This document shows, piece by piece, positions 32,824-39,810 of a stretch of 39,810 bases of DNA. This stretch comes from Massilia niastensis DSM 21313. GTDB lineage: Bacteria; Pseudomonadota; Gammaproteobacteria; Burkholderiales; Burkholderiaceae_D. Within the stretch, counting starts at the first letter, position 1. Every line of letters begins with the position of its first letter. Under the pieces are notes generated by a model. It saw nothing but the letters and a program-made list of their open reading frames with translations, was not told the origin of the DNA and made no database searches. Position numbers and translations under genes: made by a program. The stretch lies in the NCBI RefSeq assembly GCF_000382345.1, contig NZ_KB908128.1:1-39810 (forward strand), in the 5' to 3' direction.

Positions 32824-33378
32824 ATGTTCACTTTCAAGAAAACCGGCGCCTCGCTGGCGGTGCTCACCGCCGCCCTGTTCGCCCAGGCCGGCCACGCCGC
32901 TGACGGCCTGATCGATTCCGCATCGTTCGAATTCGGCACCAACCCGGAACAGAAAATGGCCCGCGTCTCGGTGACCTCGGACTGGGACAAGCGCTGGTTC
33001 GCCTCCAACGGCCGTCACCTGGGCGGCTACTGGGACGCCAACCTGGCCTTCTGGCGCCTCGAAGCCTACCGCAACGTGCCGGGCCAGAAGAAGAACATCG
33101 GCGTGATCGGCCTGACCCCGGTATTCCGCTACCAGGCCGACGACAAGCTGGGCTGGTATGCCGAAGCCGGTATCGGCGTGAGCCTGTTCTCCAAGCTGTA
33201 CAAGAACGAGGACAAGGAACTGTCGACCGCCTTCCAGTTCGCCGACCACGTGGGCGTGGGCTACACCACCGCCAAGTGGGACTTCGGCCTGAAGTTCCAG
33301 CACTATTCGAACGGCAGCATCAAGAGCCCGAACGCGGGCGCGAACTGGCTCATCGCCAAGGCGGCCTACCGCTTCTAA
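32824..33378 (+). CDS. pagL: PagL-like lipid A 3-O-deacylase / acyloxyacyl hydrolase
   Basis: This 184-residue outer-membrane beta-barrel has a signal peptide (MFTFKKTGASLAVLTAALFAQAGHA). It ends KAAYRF with the terminal Phe typical of such barrels. The conserved C-terminal active-site motif is present as FQHYSNGSIKSPN, where His160 and Ser162 correspond to the catalytic His and Ser of Pseudomonas PagL. The Glu expected about 11-12 residues after Ser is not seen: the sequence reads NAGANW. If active, it would remove the 3-linked acyl chain of lipid A. The divergent 142-bp upstream region contains TTGTAC-N17-TATTTA as a possible promoter and a TATTGT/ACAATA dyad. A hairpin follows the stop. 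Confidence 0.85.
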   Translation: MFTFKKTGASLAVLTAALFAQAGHAADGLIDSASFEFGTNPEQKMARVSVTSDWDKRWFASNGRHLGGYWDANLAFWRLEAYRNVPGQKKNIGVIGLTPVFRYQADDKLGWYAEAGIGVSLFSKLYKNEDKELSTAFQFADHVGVGYTTAKWDFGLKFQHYSNGSIKSPNAGANWLIAKAAYRF

Positions 33379-33389
33379 GCCTCTCCATG

Positions 33390-33425
33390 GAGGCCCGCGT
33401 AGCGCTGACGCGGAGCGCGGGCCTC
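33390..33425 (+). terminator. Hairpin terminator after pagL
   Basis: GAGGCCCGCG (33390-33399) pairs with CGCGGGCCTC (33416-33425) around a 16-nt loop. It lies between pagL and the start of the MFS gene. There is no strong U-tract, so termination may be partial. Confidence 0.55.
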
Positions 33426-33434
33426 TGTCGATTC

Positions 33435-34922
33435 ATGACACAATCGGGTTCCAGTCCGCCATCGCGGCGCCCTACCCACGAGGCCCGATTGACCCCAGCC
33501 AGCACCATCAAGCGCTATCTCCCGTGGCTCGTCGCCACTGCCCTGTTCATGGAGCAGCTGGACGCGACGATCGTCAATACCGCCATTCCCAGCATCGCGG
33601 CCAGCCTGGGCGTCACGCCGCTGAGCCTGAAGTCGGTCGTCACCAGCTACATCCTCGGCCTGGCGGTCGGCATTCCCGTGAGCGGCTGGATGGCCGACCG
33701 TTTCGGCACCCGGCGCGTGTTCTTCATCGCGATCTCGATCTTCACCCTGGCGTCGGTGCTGTGCGGCCTGTCGCTGAACGCGCAGATGATGACCGCCGCG
33801 CGCCTGCTGCAGGGCCTGGGCGGCGCCATGATGATGCCGGTCGGGCGGCTGGCGATCGTGCGCACCTTCCCCAAGAACGAACTGCTGGGCGCGATGAACT
33901 TCGTCATCATCCCGGCCCTGATCGGCCCCCTGCTCGGCCCGACCGTGGGCGGCCTGATCGTGCACTGGACCTCGTGGCGCGCGATCTTCTTCGTCAACGT
34001 GCCGGTCGGGCTGGTGGCGCTGTACTTCGTCTGGCGCCACATGCCAGACTACCAGGCCGACCAGCGGCGCCCGCTCGACATACCCGGCCTGATCCTGTTC
34101 AGCAGCGGCACCGCGATCCTGTCCTGGGTGCTCGAGGTGTTCGGCGAGCACACGCTCGACGGCCTGACGGCCGCCCTGCTGCTGGCGCTGTCGGCGGCGC
34201 TGCTGGGGGCCTACTACTGGCATGCCTGCCATGCGAAGCATCCGCTGCTGCGCCTCACGCTGCTGAAGGTGCGCACCTACCGGATTGCGGTGCTGGGCGG
34301 CTTCCTGACCCGGCTCGGCGTCGGCGGCCTGCCCTTCCTGCTGCCGCTGCTGTACCAGCTGGGACTGGGCCGGCCCGCATGGCAGTCGGGCCTGTTGATG
34401 ATGCCTTCGGCCGCCGCCGCGATGGGCATGAAGCTGTTCGCCCCGAAGCTGCTGGCGCGCTACGGCTACCGCCAGGTGCTGCTGGTGAACACGGTCTGCA
34501 TCGGCGTGACCATCGCGCTGTTTACGCTGGTGGGGGCTGCCACGCCGCTGTACGTGATCGTCGCCATCAGCCTGCTGCTGGGTTTCTTCAATTCGCTGCA
34601 GTTCTCCAGCATGAATACGCTGGCCTATGCGGACGTCGAGCCGGCCGATTCGAGCATGGCCAGCACGATCTCTTCATCGTTCCAGCAGCTGTCGATGAGC
34701 TTCGGCCTGGCGGCCGGCTCGATCGTCACCGCCTGGTTCCTGGGCGGGGTGGCGCAGACCGACCACGTGCAGGTGACCCGGGCGCTGCACCACGGCTTTG
34801 CCACCCTGGCGGCGCTGACCGTGATCTCGGCCTTCGTGTTCTGGCGCCTGCGGCGCAATGACGGCGACAGCATCAGCCGCGGGCAGGCGCAGGCGCAGGA
34901 AGCGGAACCGGTCGCGCAATAG
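33435..34922 (+). CDS. DHA2-family MFS multidrug exporter (EmrB/MdtD-like)
   Basis: This 495-residue proton-driven exporter has the 14-helix size of the DHA2 class. It shows FMEQLDATIVNTAIPSIAASLG near the N-terminus (the D1 LDxTIVNVALP motif), motif A GWMADRFGTRRVFF, motif B RLLQGLGGAMMMPVGRL, and motif C PALIGPLLGPTVGGLIV. Closest by pattern are EmrB/MdtD proteins, and the substrate is unknown. No EmrA-type membrane-fusion gene is adjacent. The start is uncertain: the ATG at 33435 has a weak ribosome-binding site, whereas a TTG at about 33488 is preceded by GAGG and would remove 18 residues that are not family-like. The next gene, tyrosinase, is 241 bp away with its own control region. Confidence 0.88.
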   Translation: MTQSGSSPPSRRPTHEARLTPASTIKRYLPWLVATALFMEQLDATIVNTAIPSIAASLGVTPLSLKSVVTSYILGLAVGIPVSGWMADRFGTRRVFFIAISIFTLASVLCGLSLNAQMMTAARLLQGLGGAMMMPVGRLAIVRTFPKNELLGAMNFVIIPALIGPLLGPTVGGLIVHWTSWRAIFFVNVPVGLVALYFVWRHMPDYQADQRRPLDIPGLILFSSGTAILSWVLEVFGEHTLDGLTAALLLALSAALLGAYYWHACHAKHPLLRLTLLKVRTYRIAVLGGFLTRLGVGGLPFLLPLLYQLGLGRPAWQSGLLMMPSAAAAMGMKLFAPKLLARYGYRQVLLVNTVCIGVTIALFTLVGAATPLYVIVAISLLLGFFNSLQFSSMNTLAYADVEPADSSMASTISSSFQQLSMSFGLAAGSIVTAWFLGGVAQTDHVQVTRALHHGFATLAALTVISAFVFWRLRRNDGDSISRGQAQAQEAEPVAQ

Positions 34923-35001
34923 CCGCCAGCCTGCCGCCTGTGGCTTTCATGGCGTGGCCGTGCCGGGTGAGCTCTCACCTGCGGTAGAGTTTCATTCCAT
35001 T

Positions 35002-35017
35002 TTTGATATTTATCAAA
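35002..35017. promoter_or_regulatory. Perfect FNR/ANR-type box upstream of the tyrosinase gene
   Basis: TTTGATATTTATCAAA is fully symmetric and contains TTGAT-N4-ATCAA, the exact FNR/ANR half-site pair. It lies about 150 bp before the tyrosinase ATG, inside a 241-bp gap (34923-35163) that contains no gene. A second small dyad, GGTGAGCTCTCACC, is at 34966-34979. Regulation of the tyrosinase gene by an oxygen-sensing FNR-type protein is inferred from this site alone. Confidence 0.6.
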
Positions 35018-35163
35018 CCTTGCCGTCAACCGTCTGATTACCCTCAATGCATACAAACCTCTTGTGGTGTAGCAGACCGCCCTGATGCAGAAAAGCGCTC
35101 CCAGAGAGACGTTTTCTGGGCAGCAATCTGCTGGGATCGCGATCGCTTTTGACGGAGCTTACG

Positions 35164-36600
35164 ATGACCCAGCAACAATGGAGCAGAAGAACATTTCTTC
35201 AGCGCTCGGCCGTGGCACTGGGCGCGCCAGCCATCCCGCTCGACCTCCTTGCCCAGACCAGCCTGCTGGTTCGTCCGGAGTGGCAAACCTTCAAGACGAC
35301 GACGCAATACGATTCGCTGCTCAATGCCGTGCGGCTGATGAAGGCGAACACGAATTCCTCCAGCCCGAACAGCTGGGCCTACTGGAAGAACATCCACGTC
35401 CAGCGCTGTCCGCACAATACCGCCTACTTCCTCGCATGGCACCGCGGCTACCTGTTCTATTTCGAGCGCCAGCTGCGCACGGTCTCCGGCGACAGCAAGC
35501 TCGTTCTTCCGTACTGGGACTACTATTCCTATTCGACGCTGCCGGCCGAGTTCACCTACCCGAGCACCAATAATCCTCTCTACGTCAGCCGCCGCAACAC
35601 GAATGTGCGGCAGGCCCTGACCCTGACGCCTTTCGGACCGACGTACACCAATTTCCAGCGCGGCCAGACCAATGCCTTCGAGCCGGTCATGGAAAGCGCG
35701 CCGCACAATCCGATCCACAACCTCATCGGCAACGTGATGGCCACGATGGAGTCGCCCAACGACCCCATCTTCTGGCTGCACCATGCCAACGTCGACAGGC
35801 TGTGGAACGCCTGGGTGGCCGCGGGCGGCGGCCGCAAGATGCCTGCGTCGACGAACAGCTACTGGTCGGGCAACCACACCTATACCTCGAGCCTGACGAT
35901 GAAGAGGACCTCGACCTACAGCACCCGCGGCATACTGGCCTACTATTACCAGAACGAAGCCATGCCCGCCTCGCTCCCGCCGCTCGCCGCCGCCGGCAAT
36001 CCCCGCATCCAGCTTGCGCAGGCGACGCCGGAAGACACGCTGCGCTCGGCGCCGCCGCTCGGCACCTTCCACATCACGGGGGCCCGCCAGACCAGCGAGA
36101 CCACGTTCGCACTGGGCGGTGCGCGCAACGTCGGCCTGGACGAACGTTCGGTCAGCGTCCAGCTGCCGGTCAGCTCGGAATACGGCACCGCGCTGGCGGA
36201 AGTCGCGCGCGGCAATCGTGTGACGGTCCCGCGCAACACCAGGAAGTACCGCTCGGCGCATATCGTCCTCGAGCACCTCGAAATGACCAATATCGGGCGG
36301 GACGGGGGGTTCTATTACCAGGTCTTCCTGAATCTCCCGGCGAACCGGTCCGGCGGCCGGCCGACCAGCGTGCTGCTCGGGACCCTGGGCGCGTTCGAGA
36401 TCGCCGCCGCAGCCCATCACGGCGGCCATGCGCAGGTGCGCTATCCGATCGGGGACGCCCTGGCGCGCCTCTCGGCACTCCAGGTCGGCATGCTCTCGGT
36501 GTCCTTCGTGCGCGTGGATGGGGAGAACAGCCCGCGCGGCGCCGTGATCGGTATCGGCGAGGCGCGGCTGGAGCTGTCGACCGAGGACGCGTCGCAATGA
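35164..36600 (+). CDS. tyrosinase / polyphenol oxidase (type-3 copper, Tat-exported)
   Basis: This 478-residue di-copper oxidase hydroxylates or oxidises phenols to quinones with O2, which can lead to melanin. The N-terminus has a Tat motif (SRRTFLQRSAVALG). CuA ligands are His78, His84 and His93 (HVQRCPHNTAYFLAWHRGY). Cys82 two residues before His84 forms the C-x-H thioether motif known from fungal tyrosinases and molluscan haemocyanin. CuB ligands are His181, His185 and His207 (PHNPIHNLIG ... WLHHANVDRLW). The C-terminal 150 residues form an apparent beta-sandwich that resembles the shielding domain of plant polyphenol oxidases. No separate caddie gene is present. The ATG has GGAG 8 bases upstream. 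It stands alone, with an FNR-like box upstream and a hairpin after the stop. Confidence 0.93.
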   Translation: MTQQQWSRRTFLQRSAVALGAPAIPLDLLAQTSLLVRPEWQTFKTTTQYDSLLNAVRLMKANTNSSSPNSWAYWKNIHVQRCPHNTAYFLAWHRGYLFYFERQLRTVSGDSKLVLPYWDYYSYSTLPAEFTYPSTNNPLYVSRRNTNVRQALTLTPFGPTYTNFQRGQTNAFEPVMESAPHNPIHNLIGNVMATMESPNDPIFWLHHANVDRLWNAWVAAGGGRKMPASTNSYWSGNHTYTSSLTMKRTSTYSTRGILAYYYQNEAMPASLPPLAAAGNPRIQLAQATPEDTLRSAPPLGTFHITGARQTSETTFALGGARNVGLDERSVSVQLPVSSEYGTALAEVARGNRVTVPRNTRKYRSAHIVLEHLEMTNIGRDGGFYYQVFLNLPANRSGGRPTSVLLGTLGAFEIAAAAHHGGHAQVRYPIGDALARLSALQVGMLSVSFVRVDGENSPRGAVIGIGEARLELSTEDASQ

Positions 36601-36632
36601 TCGCTGCCGGCAGGAATCGGCGGCAGCGATCA
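36598..36632. terminator. Hairpin terminator after the tyrosinase gene
   Basis: TGATCGCTGCCG (36598-36609) pairs with CGGCAGCGATCA (36621-36632) around an 11-nt loop and starts within the tyrosinase stop codon. It separates convergent genes. No U-tract follows. Confidence 0.6.
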
Positions 36633-36703
36633 GGCGCGCGGCGCTCCGGCTGCGGTGAATCGACGCGTTCGCGGTGTGGAAGCAGGCCGGGATCAGCGCC
36701 GCG

Positions 36704-37942
36704 TCAAGGCCGCGTCAAATCGGGCGCAAAGCCGATGGTGAAGCGGCTGCCGCCACCTGGACGGTCCTCGTAGGCGAAGTCCGCGTGCAGGTAGTCGCAG
36801 ATGCGCCGCGCCAGCGCGAGGCCAAGGCCGGTGCCCGCCGAGCCGCGCGAAGGCACGGCGCCGCCCTTGCCGAGGGTGTCGCGCACCGCCGGCGGCAGGC
36901 CCGGGCCGGTGTCCTCGACCGTCACCCTGCCCGGCGACACGGTGACGCTGACCTCGCCGCGCTCCGTGTACTGGCAGGCGTTGCGCAGCAGGTTGCCGAT
37001 GGCGGTGGCGCACAGCTCGCGCGGAGCGCAGACGCCGAAGCTGGCGCCGTCCACGAAGCGCAGCGCGACCGGCTTGTCCGCAACCAGGTAGCGGTAGCGT
37101 TCGACCTCGTCGCCGGCGATCTCGTCGACCGGCACCGGCGGCAGCGCCTTCAGTTCGGGCGCGCGGGCCAGCAGCAGCAGGACGGTGACGCATTCGGCCG
37201 CTTCGCGCGCGGCGCGGTAGATGCGCTCCGCCGGCGCGCGGATGGCCGGCGCGTGCGCCCCATCCATCAGGATCTCGGCCGCGCCCATGATGACGGTCAG
37301 GGGGCTGCGCAGCTCGTGGCTGACGTCTCCGGTGAAATAGCGCTCGCGGTCGAGGACCGCGCGCAGCTCGCTGGTGTGCCGCTCGAGCGCGCGCGCGAGG
37401 ACCCCGAGTTCGTCCGCGCGCGAGGTCAGGTCGGCAGGCTGGAGCTGGGCGCCGACCGAATCGGCCAGCTGGGTGATCGGTGTGACCACGCGGGTGCCGA
37501 GGAAACGTCCCAGGATCGCGGCGAAGGCCAGGAAGCCGGCGAAGCACACCGCGTACATCGAGTACACGACCAGCTCGATCTTGTCGTAATCGCTCTCGTG
37601 ATCCACCAGCACGTAGCGGCCGGCGTCGTCATGGCCGGCGAGGACGTGCAGGCGGGCGCCATCGACATCGAGGATGTGCACGCCATCGTCCAGTCCGCGC
37701 AGCGGCGCCGGGACGGCGTCGTTGCGATGGAAGCGCAGGCCTGCCGGCATGTCGACACTGAGGCCGGCCGCCTGGCGCGGCGCCGCCCAGGCCGCGGCGG
37801 CCGCCAGGCGGTTGTCGACCAGTTGTATTTCGATCCCCTCGACGGCGGCAGCGGCGATCACGGCGAAGAAGACCGATGACACCAGGCCGAACAGGAGGAA
37901 GGCGACGACGATGCGGCGCCGCAGCGATTCAGCGCGGCGCAT
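36704..37942 (-). CDS. sensor histidine kinase of an OmpR-family two-component system
   Basis: This 412-residue membrane kinase has a transmembrane helix at about 10-32 and a sensor loop at 33-122 rich in Ala and Asp. A second helix follows at about 124-147, then a HAMP linker (VVTPITQLADSV) and HisKA with phospho-acceptor His209 in DVSHELRSPLTVIMG. The HATPase domain has the N box AIGNLLRNACQYT, G1 VEDTGPGLP and G2 GTGLGLALARRI. The short periplasmic sensor gives no hint of the signal. Its start overlaps the response regulator end by 14 bp, so translation is coupled. It is convergent with the tyrosinase gene, but no evidence links the two in function. Confidence 0.93.
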   Translation of the reverse strand: MRRAESLRRRIVVAFLLFGLVSSVFFAVIAAAAVEGIEIQLVDNRLAAAAAWAAPRQAAGLSVDMPAGLRFHRNDAVPAPLRGLDDGVHILDVDGARLHVLAGHDDAGRYVLVDHESDYDKIELVVYSMYAVCFAGFLAFAAILGRFLGTRVVTPITQLADSVGAQLQPADLTSRADELGVLARALERHTSELRAVLDRERYFTGDVSHELRSPLTVIMGAAEILMDGAHAPAIRAPAERIYRAAREAAECVTVLLLLARAPELKALPPVPVDEIAGDEVERYRYLVADKPVALRFVDGASFGVCAPRELCATAIGNLLRNACQYTERGEVSVTVSPGRVTVEDTGPGLPPAVRDTLGKGGAVPSRGSAGTGLGLALARRICDYLHADFAYEDRPGGGSRFTIGFAPDLTRP

Positions 37943-38618
37943 CGGCTTGCACCAGCTTGTAGCCGACGCCCGCGACGGTCTGCAGCATGGGGAAGGCAAA
38001 CGGTTTGTCGATCGCCTGGCGCAGCGCGTGGATGTGCGTGCGCAGTGCATCGCTATCGGGACGGTGGTCGCCCCAGACAGCCTGCTCGAGCGCTTCGCGC
38101 GTCACGATGCGCGGCGCGGCGGAGATGAGCGCGCGCAGGAGGACATAGCCGGTCTTGGTCAGCACGACCGGCACGCCGGCGCGCGATGCCTTCTGGGTGT
38201 CGGGATCGTAGCTCAGCTCGCCGAAGCGCATCGCCGCCTTGACGCTGTGTCCACCTGCGGAGCGGCGCACCAGCGCTTTCAGGCGCACCTCGAGTTCCAC
38301 CAGCGAGAAGGGCTTGACGAGGTAGTCGTCGGCGCCGCTGTCGAAGCCGGCCACCTTGTCGGGCAGGCTGTCGCGGGCGGTGAGCATGAGTACCGGCGTG
38401 GTCTTACCCAGCTCGGTGCGCAGTTTCTGGCACAGCTCCAGGCCGTTCAGGCCGGGCAGCATGACGTCGAGGATGATGACGTCATAATCGTTCTCCGAAG
38501 CGAGCGCGAGGCCGCCATAGCCATTCCGGGCGGAATCGAGCACGTGGCCCTTCGGTTCGAAAAAGCCGTACAGGTTGGCCAGGATATCCGGGTGGTCTTC
38601 AATGATAAGGATACGCAT
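37929..38618 (-). CDS. OmpR-family response regulator
   Basis: This 229-residue protein has an N-terminal receiver domain (about 1-115) with the acidic pair in IIEDHPDI, phospho-acceptor Asp51 in IILDVMLPG, Thr in MLTARD and Lys in DDYLVKPFS. A C-terminal winged-helix DNA-binding domain occupies about 130-225 (VVLTKTGYVLLRALI, DALRTHIHALRQAI, TVAGVGYKLV). Overall it resembles the QseB/PmrA/CpxR-like branch. It is the first gene of the kinase pair. Target genes cannot be read from the window. Only 21 bp separate it from the retropepsin-fold gene upstream, so all three may be one transcript. Confidence 0.94.
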   Translation of the reverse strand: MRILIIEDHPDILANLYGFFEPKGHVLDSARNGYGGLALASENDYDVIILDVMLPGLNGLELCQKLRTELGKTTPVLMLTARDSLPDKVAGFDSGADDYLVKPFSLVELEVRLKALVRRSAGGHSVKAAMRFGELSYDPDTQKASRAGVPVVLTKTGYVLLRALISAAPRIVTREALEQAVWGDHRPDSDALRTHIHALRQAIDKPFAFPMLQTVAGVGYKLVQADAPR

Positions 38619-38639
38619 GGCCTATTGTAGGGCTGATCG

Positions 38640-39599
38640 TCACGGCTCTGGTCTGGGCTCTACCTTCGAGAAGTAGATTTTGCGTTGGCCCATGGCGATA
38701 TAGACGCGGTGTTGCCGCAGGAAGTCCGCCCCCAGGATCAGCATTTCGCCTGACAGGTCCAGGTTCATCAGGTGCAGGCGAAAATCCTTCACCGCCAGGT
38801 CGCCGATCGACATCTGCGGGACAGGCACGCTCCAGACAGGCTGGCTGCGCTCGTACCAGCCAGTGACCGGCTCTTCCTGCGTGGCGCCCGGCGATTCCGG
38901 CGTCAGTCCCATCCGCGCGGCGGTGAAGCGGTCGATAGTCGAGTTGGCCGAAGCCGTGGACAGGACCGCCGAGATCTCCTTGCCATTGATACGCACCTTG
39001 AACCACGGGCGCAGATCCTTGCGCAGCGGGTCGATATCGGCAGGGACCGATGCGGCGCGCGGGTCCCAATAGGCCAGCTGCGCCTTGCTGCATCCGGACG
39101 GTTTGAAGTACTTGAGATATCCGCCATCCAGGGCGATCTCCACATCGTGCCGCAACAGGTAATTGGCACCGATCTTCGCGCCGATGCCTTCATGGGGAAA
39201 TTCCTCGACGACGAACCAGCTTCGCCTGAATTCGATCTTCCCGACAGCGAAATGCTCGATCAGGGAATTCAACACCTGGATGCCGCCGATATTGCTATCC
39301 GAGCTGCGCACTTTCACGCCCAATTTCTCGAGGGTTTTCCTGTCGAGCGACGTGGCCGTCTGCAGGCCGAGGTCGAGCAGCGCCGGGACGGCATGGCCGT
39401 TGATACTGGCTTCCACCAGCGGGACCATGTTGGCTGTGAATTGCAGGGGGAGCGTTCCCACTTCGCCGATATTGCAAGCCGCGGGCAGGGATTGCGCCAT
39501 CGCTGCGCCAGGCAGCAGGGCGGCGAAGAGGCTGAACTGGCGCAGCAGTCGTAGGCCGGATGAAATGGGGGCGTTAAGTGGCATGTGATGCTGGTCCAT
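38640..39599 (-). CDS. secreted duplicated retropepsin-fold (aspartyl protease-like) protein, active sites degenerate
   Basis: This 319-residue protein has a signal peptide ending near AMAQS (residue 37) and two apparent retropepsin-like halves. The first has PALLDLGLQTATSLD where the catalytic D-T-G-A would lie (Asp76 kept, Thr replaced by Leu). The second has AVLSTASANSTID, in which the Asp is replaced by Ser214 and the Gly by Ala. The LILGADFLRQHRVYIAMGQRKIYF end is the usual flap-to-end block of bacterial clan AA proteins. Activity is therefore doubtful, and binding or a regulatory role is an alternative. The start is uncertain (ATG at 39599 or at 39584) with no clear ribosome-binding site. 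It lies upstream of the two-component pair and downstream of the rRNA terminator. Confidence 0.8.
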   Translation of the reverse strand: MDQHHMPLNAPISSGLRLLRQFSLFAALLPGAAMAQSLPAACNIGEVGTLPLQFTANMVPLVEASINGHAVPALLDLGLQTATSLDRKTLEKLGVKVRSSDSNIGGIQVLNSLIEHFAVGKIEFRRSWFVVEEFPHEGIGAKIGANYLLRHDVEIALDGGYLKYFKPSGCSKAQLAYWDPRAASVPADIDPLRKDLRPWFKVRINGKEISAVLSTASANSTIDRFTAARMGLTPESPGATQEEPVTGWYERSQPVWSVPVPQMSIGDLAVKDFRLHLMNLDLSGEMLILGADFLRQHRVYIAMGQRKIYFSKVEPRPEP

Positions 39600-39638
39600 G
39601 AATTCGCATTGGATGGCAGGAATCTCTGCTACAAAGCA

Positions 39639-39670
39639 AAAAACCCCACCAGATCACTGGTGGGGTTTTT
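39639..39670 (-). terminator. rRNA operon rho-independent terminator
   Basis: CCCCACCAG and CTGGTGGGG (39644-39652 and 39657-39665) form a perfect stem around ATCA, extended by A/T pairs on both sides. On the minus strand it is followed by TTTTTTGC, a good U-tract 11 bp downstream of the 5S gene. Confidence 0.9.
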
Positions 39671-39680
39671 CTTATAACTA

Positions 39681-39795
39681 GCCTGACGATAACCTACTTT
39701 CACACTGGTTGCAGCACTATCATCGGCGCAAAGTCGTTTCACGGTCCTGTTCGGGATGGGAAGGGGTGGGACCGACTTGCTATGGTCATCAGGCA
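39681..39795 (-). rRNA. rrf: 5S ribosomal RNA
   Basis: The minus strand begins TGCCTGATGACC and ends ATCGTCAGGC, forming the closing helix I of 5S rRNA. Between these are the conserved GGTCCCACCCC arm and the CCCGAACAGG loop with the universal CGAAC. The length is about 115 nt. The 15 bases to the right (39796-39810) would be the spacer toward a 23S gene outside the window. Exact ends may differ by one or two bases. Confidence 0.95.
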
Positions 39796-39810
39796 TGACT
39801 TGTACGAGTG

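Noticed and set aside
31983..33378. Toxin-immunity or defence island around the SUFU gene
   Set aside because: There are no toxin, Rhs, VgrG, nuclease or mobile genes nearby, and the neighbours are metabolic and envelope genes.

Overview
The window is a GC-rich chromosomal segment that looks like a betaproteobacterium of the family Oxalobacteraceae, most probably Massilia or a close relative. The reasons are strongly GC-biased codon use, a Burkholderiales-type trimeric porin, tandem fadD paralogues, a yeiE/yeiH divergent pair, an AtmA-type ABC exporter, and a 5S rRNA gene with betaproteobacterial sequence at the right edge. The genus is inferred, because no search was run. I found no phage, transposon, integrase, CRISPR array or tRNA. 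This is compact core and accessory chromosome rather than an island.

Layout. Positions 1-3.0 kb: a partial Ldh2-type dehydrogenase, a TauE/SafE exporter, an NmrA-like NAD(P)-binding protein and a secreted cupin. Positions 3.0-9.8 kb: a divergent amino-acid and peptide scavenging locus. Leftward are an exported M20 dipeptidase and an Lrp/AsnC regulator. Rightward are aroP (aromatic amino-acid permease), a YitT-like membrane protein, tyrB (aromatic aminotransferase) and a porin. Each arm of the intergenic region carries a good match to a sigma-54 promoter, which is the most distinctive regulatory structure in the window. Positions 9.8-16.4 kb: dctA, yeiH/yeiE, a GntR/UTRA regulator, an orphan polar-amino-acid ABC ATPase and a second dicarboxylate/amino-acid symporter. 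Positions 16.4-18.9 kb: an exported amidohydrolase and a periplasmic type II asparaginase. With the upstream symporter they form a plausible unit that releases and takes up aspartate.

Positions 18.9-22.9 kb: an Atm1-type ABC exporter, a YciA-like acyl-CoA thioesterase and a Tat-exported PhoD phosphatase. Positions 22.9-29.7 kb: two tandem long-chain acyl-CoA ligases, then a molybdopterin oxidoreductase translationally coupled to a HEXXH lipoprotein. Positions 29.9-33.4 kb: an M20D amidohydrolase, a 3-hydroxyisobutyrate dehydrogenase-family reductase, a SUFU-domain protein and a PagL-like lipid A deacylase. Positions 33.4-36.6 kb: a DHA2 drug exporter and a Tat-exported tyrosinase preceded by a perfect FNR/ANR-type box. 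Positions 36.7-39.6 kb: an OmpR/EnvZ-type two-component pair and a secreted retropepsin-fold protein with decayed active sites. Positions 39.6-39.8 kb: the end of an rRNA operon (terminator and 5S gene, minus strand), whose 23S and 16S genes lie beyond the right edge.

Taken together, much of the window concerns uptake and breakdown of amino acids, peptides and C4-dicarboxylates. I see no obviously new multigene defence or biosynthetic system. The best leads are the paired sigma-54 promoters around aroP, the FNR-like box ahead of an oxygen-dependent tyrosinase, the doubly degenerate aspartic-protease-fold protein, and the PagL homologue that appears to lack the catalytic glutamate.
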